27,354 nucleotides of DNA from Alphaproteobacteria bacterium (GTDB lineage: Bacteria; Pseudomonadota; Alphaproteobacteria; Rs-D84): assembly GCA_017937735.1 (NCBI GenBank), contig JAGBCZ010000033.1, forward strand, positions 1 through 27,354. The letters are read 5' to 3'. The position numbers were made by a program, and so were the translations under genes. Under the pieces are notes generated by a model. That model was not told where the DNA came from, searched no databases, and saw only the letters and a list, made by a program, of their open reading frames with translations. Shown piece after piece: positions 7,981-13,619 of this stretch. Position 1 is the stretch's first letter; every line of letters starts with the position of its first letter.

Positions 7981-8684
7981 AAAAGATGACAATGATGCAA
8001 CATTTTTCTGAATTGCGCAGGCGCATATTATGGTGCGCTTTGGTATTTGTTGTCGCATTTGCCGCAGGATGGTATTTGTCGCCCTTGATGCAGATGGTGT
8101 TTACAGCGCCATTGTTAAATGTGTGGTCAGATGGCGTTTTGTTATACACAGGATTGTCAGATGGGTTGATGGTGCGTTTATCTTTGGCGGGACTGTTTGC
8201 GCTGTTTGTAATTGTGCCTGTGGTCTTGTGGCATGTGTGGATGTTTGTTCGACCGGGATTAAAACAAGGGGAACGAAATTTTATTTTCCCGATTTTAATT
8301 TTGTCGCCAATATTGTTTGTGTTGGGGGCGTGTTTTGCATTTTATTTCTTGTTACCAATTGTGTTTAAATTTTTTATTACGTTAAACCAGACAGCAGATG
8401 TTCCAAATATTATGTTGCCAGCAGTGCGTGATTATCTGCGATTCGCAATTGGTATGTTAAAAGTATTTGGTGTTGCGTTTCAGTTGCCACTGGTATTGGT
8501 TTTGCTGAATAGAATAGGTGTGTTGAAAAAATCATTGGTTATTAAATCTAGACGATATGCAATCGTATTTATTGTATTGTTGGCTGCGGTTTTAACGCCA
8601 CCAGATGTTGTGTCGCAAATTTTGCTGGCGATACCAATGTGGTTGTTGTTCGAATCAAGTATTTTATTTATGCGCCGTGACTAA
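7977..8684 (+). CDS. tatC: Sec-independent protein translocase TatC
   Basis: A 235-residue protein with six predicted membrane helices, the usual TatC number. Conserved spots are the N-terminal MQHFSELRRRI (matching HLxELRxR), FVRPGLKQGERN in the second loop region, and LTPPDVVSQ near the last helices (family T-P-x-D-x-x-S-Q). TatC recognises twin-arginine signal peptides of folded proteins. It overlaps the tatB-like gene by ATGA. The operon order recJ-nrnA-lolA-tatB-tatC is followed closely by an NlpD-like gene, which partly recalls the tatABC...surE-pcm-nlpD order known in other proteobacteria. Confidence 0.93.
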   Translation: MKKMTMMQHFSELRRRILWCALVFVVAFAAGWYLSPLMQMVFTAPLLNVWSDGVLLYTGLSDGLMVRLSLAGLFALFVIVPVVLWHVWMFVRPGLKQGERNFIFPILILSPILFVLGACFAFYFLLPIVFKFFITLNQTADVPNIMLPAVRDYLRFAIGMLKVFGVAFQLPLVLVLLNRIGVLKKSLVIKSRRYAIVFIVLLAAVLTPPDVVSQILLAIPMWLLFESSILFMRRD

Positions 8685-8692
8685 ATTTATGA

Positions 8693-8698
8693 TATAAT
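8693..8698 (+). promoter_or_regulatory. -10 element directly before the NlpD-like gene
   Basis: A perfect TATAAT only six bases before the GTG start. No good -35 is seen, only TTTATG-like bases around 8667. Transcription starting at the usual distance would begin at or next to the GTG. Confidence 0.5.
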
Positions 8699-8704
8699 TA
8701 GTCT

Positions 8705-9994
8705 GTGAAAAAAATCTTTTTAATTTTGTCTGGTATGTTACTGACGCAAAGTGCGTGTGATTTGCAACCACGTGTTGTGTCGTTGCCTGATACAGTTGGC
8801 GAATTTATTTCTGCACGATATCCTGCGTTGTTGGCAGATCCAAATACAGATCCTGAAATTTATAATTCTGCTGCAACAGATTATGGGGTGTATGCATCGC
8901 CTAATTTGTATGGGGGCGAATCAAATGATGATTATGTTATATATGCCAGTGTTGATGATTATATTGTGCCACCACAATCAGAAACAAATGTGGCCACACT
9001 GTACGGTCAAGAAATTGTTACAGATTCATCAACGGATGATTATTTAAGTGTGCCAGCATATACACAACAACAGCAAAGTGTACCTGATGCTGAAAATGTT
9101 GTAACGGTTAAATCGGGGGATACATTATATAGTTTGGCAAAAAAATATAATACGACAGTTCAAGAATTGGCAAAAATAAATTCTTTAAAAGAACCATATC
9201 AGTTGTCTGTGGGACAGAAATTATCTTTGAAAACGCAGGTGCAAACGGATGTTCCGTCTGATACATTACATGTAAATAAACCTGCCAGTGGGGTAAGAAC
9301 GACAACACGTGTTGAATTAAAAGAAATTGTTGTTGGACGTGGTGATACATTGTATTCAATATCAAGAAAATATTCGATTCCGGTAAATGATTTGGCTGTT
9401 ATGAATCGCTTATCAGCGCCATTTAATTTGTCTGTTGGGCAGAAATTGCGTGTGCCAAATTTGGCAACGGCACCCGTATCTGATAGTGTAAAAATAAATA
9501 CAGCCAAGACAGAAAATGTCACGGCAGAAAAGCAACCGGTTAAAATTGCAAAGGCGCCTGTAAAAAAGATTTCTTCGGATCCGTCAAAGAAATTACCATC
9601 GATTACTGCACGTTCTTCGTCTAAATTTGCGTGGCCTGTACGTGGTAAAATATTGTCTGCGTATGGTGCAAAGTCAAATGGGTTATTTAATGATGGAATA
9701 AATATTTCTGCATCCCGTGGTGCTGCGGTTCGGGCTGCTGAAAATGGTGTTGTTGCCTATGCTGGGAACGAAGTAAAGGGGATGGGAAATCTGGTAATTA
9801 TTCAGCACGCAGGTGGGTGGATGACTGTTTATGCACATCTAGATTTTATGACTGTTCGCCGTGGACACAAGGTGTCTGTTGGACAAAAAATAGGTGCTGT
9901 TGGCGAAACAGGTAAAGTAGATAGTCCGCAATTACATTTTGAAATCCGTAAAGGTACCAAGGCATATAATCCATCTGTATATTTGAAGAAATAA
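8705..9994 (+). CDS. NlpD-like LysM + degenerate M23 (LytM) protein, probable amidase activator
   Basis: A 429-residue envelope protein. The order is: signal peptide ending near LTQSAC (possible but imperfect lipobox at Cys18); a Tyr/Asp/Ser-rich linker; LysM 1 at about 131-175 (VKSGDTLYSLAKKYNTT); LysM 2 at about 207-252 (VGRGDTLYSISRKYSIP); a Lys/Pro linker; and an M23/LytM domain at about 308-428. The first zinc motif, normally H-x-x-x-D, reads N-D-G-I-N (329-333), so both ligands are lost, while the YAHLD (His378) and LHFEI (His411) histidines remain. Loss of the first motif is typical of NlpD/EnvC-class proteins, which activate periplasmic amidases instead of cutting the wall themselves. 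The start is GTG with no ribosome site. The tatC neighbour fits, because such amidases are often Tat substrates. Confidence 0.85.
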   Translation: MKKIFLILSGMLLTQSACDLQPRVVSLPDTVGEFISARYPALLADPNTDPEIYNSAATDYGVYASPNLYGGESNDDYVIYASVDDYIVPPQSETNVATLYGQEIVTDSSTDDYLSVPAYTQQQQSVPDAENVVTVKSGDTLYSLAKKYNTTVQELAKINSLKEPYQLSVGQKLSLKTQVQTDVPSDTLHVNKPASGVRTTTRVELKEIVVGRGDTLYSISRKYSIPVNDLAVMNRLSAPFNLSVGQKLRVPNLATAPVSDSVKINTAKTENVTAEKQPVKIAKAPVKKISSDPSKKLPSITARSSSKFAWPVRGKILSAYGAKSNGLFNDGINISASRGAAVRAAENGVVAYAGNEVKGMGNLVIIQHAGGWMTVYAHLDFMTVRRGHKVSVGQKIGAVGETGKVDSPQLHFEIRKGTKAYNPSVYLKK

Positions 9995-10076
9995 ATTCTA
10001 TGTGTTAAGAAAACTGTCATCTCTGATTTTGATAAAACTTGTGTTACAGTTTTGTTTGTATCAAAGGAGATGAATA

Positions 10077-11300
10077 TTGAAAAAATTAATTTTTATTTTA
10101 TGTGTTGTTTTAATTGTGCTGCTGGTTGTGTGGTTGGTGCTGAAATTTAATGGTGTTGATAGAAAAGAAAAATATAACGCATCTGAACTGGATACCCCTA
10201 TTACAATTTATGATATTGACGATTTAGAAAAACGTGCCGCTGTAATTATCCCCCAAGGCGGATTTGACTATATTTATGGTGGTGCAGATACAGAAAAAAC
10301 AATGCATGATAATATCGAATGTTTTGATAAGGTAGATATTTATCCACGTGTTTTAACAGGTGTTGATATGCCTGATATTTCAACAAGTGTTTTGGGGATA
10401 GATATATCTTTGCCTGTTATTGTTGCGCCAGCAGCGGCTCATGGATTGGCGCATATTTCTGCCGAGGCAGGCAGTGCACGTGGCGCCGCAGCAAGCGGCA
10501 CCATTATGAGTGTTAGTAACTATGCCAGCAGTACACTTGCAGAGATTGCTGCTGCTGGAAATGGCGCACCGCAATGGTTCCAACTGTATTTGAGTAAGGA
10601 TGATGAATTCAATCGTCAAATTGTGCGTCAGGCAGAAGAACTGGGGTATCGGGCAATAATATTAACAGTTGATGCACCAATTGGCGGAAACAGAATACGA
10701 GATGCTAAAAATAACTTTAAATTTCCATTGGCGTTACCAAATGTAGCACAAAAAAGTGGCCCGACCAAAGGGCAGGGAATTAGTAAAATATTTGCCGCAG
10801 CACAAAATAAATTGACCCCATACGATGTTATTCGTGTGAAGGGGATGACTAATCTGCCGGTGATTGTAAAAGGAATTCAACACCCAGATGATGCTGAAAT
10901 TGCAATTGCGGCAGGTGCAGATGCAATTTGGGTTTCTAATCATGGGGGCAGACAATTGGATGGCTCGTTTTGTGCATTTGATGTTCTGTCTGATGTTGCA
11001 CGCCGTGTAAATAAACGTGTGCCAATTATATTTGATAGTGGAATTCGCCGTGGTACGCATATATTCAAGGCAATCGCCAGCGGCGCAGATGTTGTAGCGA
11101 TTGGGCGACCTGTTATTTACGGATTGGCATTGGGTGGATGGCGTGGTGTTGTGTCTGTATTTGATTATTTAAAAAATGATTTGCGCCGTGTGATGACACT
11201 GGCGGGCGCACAGACAATAGAAGATATAAAACATATAAAATTGCGCATACCACAAAGTGATTGTGATAAAGACTTGCATTTGACAGAAAAAAGTCTATAA
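10077..11300 (+). CDS. Membrane-anchored FMN-dependent alpha-hydroxy-acid oxidase, lactate-oxidase-like
   Basis: A 407-residue protein. An N-terminal hydrophobic helix (about 3-23) is followed by a complete FMN alpha-hydroxy-acid oxidase TIM barrel. Catalytic residues are recognisable: Tyr65 (GGFDYIYG), Tyr171 (WFQLYLSKDD), Arg206 (GGNRIRD), Lys265 (VKGIQHP), and His289/Arg292 (SNHGGRQLDG), plus the FMN-phosphate loop FDSGIRRG. The detailed wording (GGFxYI, AHGLAH, GIQHPxDA, NKRVPIxFDSGxRRG, GLALGGWxG) is closest to the Lox-type lactate oxidases of lactic-acid bacteria, which reduce O2 to H2O2, rather than to LldD or GlcD. The substrate is inferred. The start is TTG at 10077: AAGGAGA lies seven bases upstream and the overlapping ATG is out of frame. 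It stands alone, and its last bases hold the promoter of the following tRNA. Confidence 0.85.
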   Translation: MKKLIFILCVVLIVLLVVWLVLKFNGVDRKEKYNASELDTPITIYDIDDLEKRAAVIIPQGGFDYIYGGADTEKTMHDNIECFDKVDIYPRVLTGVDMPDISTSVLGIDISLPVIVAPAAAHGLAHISAEAGSARGAAASGTIMSVSNYASSTLAEIAAAGNGAPQWFQLYLSKDDEFNRQIVRQAEELGYRAIILTVDAPIGGNRIRDAKNNFKFPLALPNVAQKSGPTKGQGISKIFAAAQNKLTPYDVIRVKGMTNLPVIVKGIQHPDDAEIAIAAGADAIWVSNHGGRQLDGSFCAFDVLSDVARRVNKRVPIIFDSGIRRGTHIFKAIASGADVVAIGRPVIYGLALGGWRGVVSVFDYLKNDLRRVMTLAGAQTIEDIKHIKLRIPQSDCDKDLHLTEKSL

Positions 11301-11301
11301 T
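11274..11301 (+). promoter_or_regulatory. Promoter of the AUU-anticodon tRNA
   Basis: TTGCAT (11274-11279), a 16-base spacer and TATAAT (11296-11301), located in the last codons and stop of the oxidase gene, 30 bases before the mature tRNA 5' end. A second TTGACA at 11280 is too close (10 bases) to pair with this -10. Confidence 0.7.
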
Positions 11302-11331
11302 TACCCCCGTTCTGAAAAGAATTTCGGTTCT

Positions 11332-11407
11332 GGATGCGTAGCTCAGTTGGTAGAGCAACTGACTATTAATCAGTGGGTCCAGGGTTCGAGTCCCTGCGCG
11401 TCCACCA
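11332..11407 (+). tRNA. tRNA with anticodon ATT (Asn codon AAU) on a Lys-like body
   Basis: A full 76-base cloverleaf with encoded CCA. The acceptor GGATGCG/CGCGTCC is closed with one U-G pair, the D-arm is GCTC/GAGC, the anticodon stem is ACTGA/TCAGT, and the T-arm is CAGGG/CCCTG. The anticodon loop is CTATTAA, so position 34 is A (11365) and the anticodon is ATT, formally reading AAU. Bacterial tRNA-Asn normally has GTT, U1-A72 and discriminator G73. This molecule has G1-C72 and A73, and a D-arm/anticodon-arm wording (TAGCTCAGTTGGTAGAGCA...CTGACT.TTAATCAG) that matches bacterial tRNA-Lys(UUU). It looks like tRNA-Lys with U34 changed to A34. Identity is therefore uncertain; a sequencing error is possible. 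Confidence 0.85.
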
Positions 11408-11438
11408 AAATAAATAAACCGCCATGTGCGGTTTTTTG
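11398..11438 (+). repeat. Direct repeat, copy 1: tRNA 3' end plus terminator
   Basis: Seventeen identical bases (from GCGTCC through CCA to AAAATAAA) followed by a nearly identical terminator hairpin recur at 11584-11624. Copy 1 is the real 3' end of the tRNA. Confidence 0.85.
11415..11438 (+). terminator. Intrinsic terminator after the AUU tRNA
   Basis: Hairpin AACCGC-CATGT-GCGGTT (11417-11433) running into a T tract that ends at 11437. Confidence 0.8.
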
Positions 11439-11455
11439 TTTTGTTAGGACAAGCC

Positions 11456-11593
11456 GGACGAGAACCCAAAAAGGGTTCGGAACGCCAGTTGGCGAGAACG
11501 AAAGAAAAGAAGTTCGAGCCATACGTAGTGAAAGGGGCCCATTGTGGCAACGTGCCACAAATGGGAATATACAGTCCATTGCTGCGTCCACCA
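11456..11593 (+). ncRNA. Candidate structured RNA / palindromic element with a tRNA-like 3' CCA end
   Basis: About 138 bases between the two terminators with three well-formed hairpins: GAACCC-AAAAA-GGGTTC (11462-11478), CGCCA-GT-TGGCG (11483-11494), and a 12-pair stem CCCATT/GTGGCA-ACG-TGCCAC/AATGGG with one bulged A (11538-11565). GGACG (11456-11460) can pair with CGTCC just before the final ACCA (11585-11589), which would close the whole element in an acceptor-like stem. It carries no convincing coding frame. It could be a transcribed RNA processed like a tRNA, a decayed second tRNA invaded by a palindromic repeat, or a small non-autonomous element inserted at the tRNA end. No family is recognised. 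Confidence 0.45.
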
Positions 11594-11624
11594 AAATAAA
11601 AAAACCGCCACGTGCGGTTTTTTT
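11584..11624 (+). repeat. Direct repeat, copy 2: tRNA-like 3' end plus terminator
   Basis: Second copy of the 17-base GCGTCCACCA... block and terminator, 186 bases after copy 1. Only the last few acceptor bases and the CCA are shared with the tRNA; no T-arm precedes it. The rest of the gap to the next gene (11625-11734) holds only a TTGACA at 11688 and a TATAAA at 11708 (spacing 14, too short to be a confident promoter). Confidence 0.85.
11598..11624 (+). terminator. Duplicated intrinsic terminator
   Basis: Hairpin AAAACCGC-CACGT-GCGGTTTT (11601-11621) plus T tract, near-identical to the terminator at 11415-11438. The stem differs in length, and the loop differs by one base. Confidence 0.8.
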
Positions 11625-11734
11625 GTGCTTTTTTAAAGGGATTCATACCTATGTAAATATTGTTATAACATTGATAGAATTATAGCGTTGACATGAAACT
11701 TTGAATCTATAAAAAAAAATTAAAAGGAGAACAA

Positions 11735-12346
11735 ATGAAAAAATTAGTTGTTTCAACATTGGCTGTGCTGATTGCGTGTCCTGCGTTCGCGATAAATCAC
11801 CCTGATCAGGGCAGCTCTTGGCAAATGTGGGGCATGGACCCATATATCGGATTAAGAGGTGGTTTAAGTTATACAAACTTGAATTATAAATATGATGGAA
11901 ATAAAGAATCTATTACAGATTGGATTTTTCAAGGTCGTGCAGCACTTGGTTTAGAAGTATGTGATACAGTACGTTCAGAAATTGAATGGACTTATTATGG
12001 AAAAACATCAGATGATGCAAATTTTGGTGCAGCAGGCAAGGTAGATGTTGACGCAAAATTGCAGACATTATTGTGGAATAATTATATGGAATTTGGTTCA
12101 TATAAAATAGTTCGTCCATTTGCTGGTTTAGGTGTCGGTATGGCATTTGCAGATGTTAGACGTGAAGGCGCATTGGTTCCACATCACAGCGAAAGCAAGA
12201 CTCGTTTCGCTGGTATGGGTACATTGGGCGTAACATTTGATATGGAACGTTTCGCAGTTGATTTGGCTGCACGTTATACCTATGTTGATATTCAATCAGG
12301 TATGCATAATTTTGGTGGCGATATCGGTATCAGATTTATGTTCTAA
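11735..12346 (+). CDS. Small outer-membrane beta-barrel protein
   Basis: A 203-residue protein with a textbook signal peptide (MKKLVVSTLAVLIACPAFA, cleavage before INHPD). Alternating beta strands with aromatic girdles follow: YIGLRGGLSYTNLNY, GRAALGLEV, RSEIEWTYYG, PFAGLGVGMAF, AVDLAARYTYVD. The C-terminal strand DIGIRFMF ends in Phe, the BAM-recognised signature. Size and layout fit an eight-stranded OmpX/Omp25-type porin-like barrel; function is not readable. A strong AAAGGAGAA ribosome site precedes the ATG. It is monocistronic, bounded by a terminator at each end. Confidence 0.85.
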   Translation: MKKLVVSTLAVLIACPAFAINHPDQGSSWQMWGMDPYIGLRGGLSYTNLNYKYDGNKESITDWIFQGRAALGLEVCDTVRSEIEWTYYGKTSDDANFGAAGKVDVDAKLQTLLWNNYMEFGSYKIVRPFAGLGVGMAFADVRREGALVPHHSESKTRFAGMGTLGVTFDMERFAVDLAARYTYVDIQSGMHNFGGDIGIRFMF

Positions 12347-12351
12347 ACAAA

Positions 12352-12377
12352 AAAACACCCCATCGGGGTGTTTTTTT
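12352..12377 (+). terminator. Terminator of the outer-membrane protein gene
   Basis: Stem ACACCCC-ATC-GGGGTGT (12355-12371) followed by six further T, six bases after the stop codon. Confidence 0.9.
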
Positions 12378-12383
12378 ATAATA

Positions 12384-12412
12384 TAAAAAATCCCACATTT
12401 GTGGGATTTTTA
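12384..12412 (-). terminator. Terminator of the minus-strand ferritin-like gene
   Basis: Stem AAATCCCAC-attt-GTGGGATTT with A/T tracts on both sides. It directly follows the stop at 12413 on the minus strand and can also act on the plus strand as a second stop. Confidence 0.82.
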
Positions 12413-12769
12413 TTATGAAAGTTTTGCAAGTGCCAGTTTGTTTAAAAAGCCTTCTTCGATTCCACTAAGCAGTGAATTGATACCTTCGTTTGTATCGTCA
12501 TCATTTTGTAGTTTTTCCAGTAATGAAATTATTTCTTCACAAGATTTTACTAAATCACAGACTACAAATTTTTCATTTAATATATTTGGCTTAAATACAG
12601 ATTTATTACCAGACGCCATGAAATAAGTTTCCGCAATCGCATCAACCCATGTGTCAATGTCTTCTGATAATCTGTCGAACAGTAAATGTTTAGAATATTT
12701 ATCTGTTGACCAGTGGTTCAATTTGCATGCGTATTTAAATGCAATTAAATGTTGAATCAGTTCATACAT
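12413..12769 (-). CDS. Small helical protein, possibly ferritin/Dps-like
   Basis: A 118-residue, mostly helical cytoplasmic protein. The first helix, HLIAFKYACKLNHWSTDKYSKHLLFDRLSEDIDTWVDAIAETYF in outline, resembles the Dps/ferritin-like pattern: an N-H-W motif, then a helix with a conserved His, then D-x-x-x-D-x-x-x-E spacing. Similar short proteins are known as uncharacterised Dps-like families in phages and large viruses. The usual full Dps length is ~160, so this is a reduced version, and iron binding or ferroxidase activity is an inference only. The start at 12769 has CGGAG seven bases upstream. It is the only gene on the minus strand in this stretch and is convergent with the outer-membrane protein. 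Confidence 0.55.
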   Translation of the reverse strand: MYELIQHLIAFKYACKLNHWSTDKYSKHLLFDRLSEDIDTWVDAIAETYFMASGNKSVFKPNILNEKFVVCDLVKSCEEIISLLEKLQNDDDTNEGINSLLSGIEEGFLNKLALAKLS

Positions 12770-12870
12770 GTTTTTCTCCGTTTGTTTGGTTAAACATATT
12801 TAATTTATCAGAAAGTTTTATGCCCGCACATAGGTGTGTATTCAAATTCGCTGTACGTTGTGTTTCTTGG

Positions 12871-12885
12871 GATTCCTAGGGAATC
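12871..12885. promoter_or_regulatory. Inverted repeat upstream of the SOD-like lipoprotein
   Basis: GATTCC-TAG-GGAATC, two perfect 6-base arms, in the divergent 188-base gap between the ferritin-like gene and the lipoprotein gene. It may be a regulator-binding site; no regulator family is recognised. The rest of the gap has a TATAAA at 12903 and a TATTAT at 12921 without clear -35 partners. Confidence 0.35.
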
Positions 12886-12957
12886 AAACCTGCGGAAAAA
12901 TGTATAAAACATAGTAAAATTATTATCGTACCAACAAAAACAAAGGAGAAAATAAAA

Positions 12958-13518
12958 ATGGCAAATTTAATCAAAAAAACAGTTGTGTTTGCATCTGTAT
13001 TGGGTGCGGCTGCAATCTTGGCTGGATGTACCACAGGATGTCCAACAAAACATCATAAAAAAACAATGAATCACAATAAGCAATATGTTCAACCTGTTGA
13101 AATGATTGAATCTGATGCAATCGTAGTGTATCAAACGTATGAAAATGCAGACGTTAATCACGTTTATGCAAAAATGTACACACACAGCAGCCGTGGTGGT
13201 GAATCAAAAATGGGACATATTAAATTCCGTGATACAGATAATGGTTTGAAAATGGAAGTTGATTTAAAAGATTTGCGTGATGGCGTGCCTTATACAGTAA
13301 AGTTATATCAATGCGGTTCTTGTTATAATGATGCAAAATGCTGTAATGCGTCTAATAGCATGAATGTTAAGTTGCCTATGTTAGAAACTGGTAAAAGCGG
13401 CAGATTAAATGAAACATATATGATTCAAGGTTTAAGTGCCGCACAGTTAAATGGCGCAAATATCTATCTGGAACGTGACGGTGGTTACAAAGCCGGATGG
13501 GGCAAACTAGAAAAATAA
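12958..13518 (+). CDS. Lipoprotein with a Cu/Zn-superoxide-dismutase-like fold lacking the metal ligands
   Basis: A 186-residue protein with a clear lipoprotein signal (lipobox LAGC, Cys23) followed by a His/Lys-rich stretch (KHHKKTMNHNK). The C-terminal ~130 residues follow the SodC strand pattern: MGHIKFRDTDNGLKMEVDLKDLRDGVPY, then QCGSC, LPMLETGKSGRLNETYMIQGLSAAQLNGANIYLER and GWGKLEK. Where SodC has H-G-F-H-I-H metal ligands, this protein has YTVKLYQ. A CGSCYNDAKCC cluster follows. It is therefore probably not a dismutase; it may be a structural, metal-chaperone-like or unrelated Greek-key lipoprotein. A strong AAAGGAG ribosome site precedes the start, and a terminator follows. Confidence 0.6.
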   Translation: MANLIKKTVVFASVLGAAAILAGCTTGCPTKHHKKTMNHNKQYVQPVEMIESDAIVVYQTYENADVNHVYAKMYTHSSRGGESKMGHIKFRDTDNGLKMEVDLKDLRDGVPYTVKLYQCGSCYNDAKCCNASNSMNVKLPMLETGKSGRLNETYMIQGLSAAQLNGANIYLERDGGYKAGWGKLEK

Positions 13519-13538
13519 AAAAGTTTTTTATTTGAAAT

Positions 13539-13564
13539 ACCCTGGAATGCCAGGGTGTTTTTTT
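13539..13564 (+). terminator. Terminator of the SOD-like lipoprotein gene
   Basis: Stem ACCCTGG-AATG-CCAGGGT (13539-13556) followed by G and seven T. Confidence 0.88.
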
Positions 13565-13619
13565 ATAGTTGTTTTAGGATTTATTTCTTATATCCTATGT
13601 TGGTGCAAGGAAGGATTAT

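Noticed and set aside
11113..11646. Long minus-strand open frame over the AUU tRNA and the structured element
   Set aside because: Antisense of the oxidase gene end, a tRNA and two terminators; it contains the typical spurious tRNA-antisense peptide GTRTLDPLINSQ.
11347..11685. Plus-strand 112-codon open frame through the tRNA and the structured segment
   Set aside because: It starts inside the tRNA, has no ribosome site, and its sequence is explained by the tRNA, hairpins and terminators.
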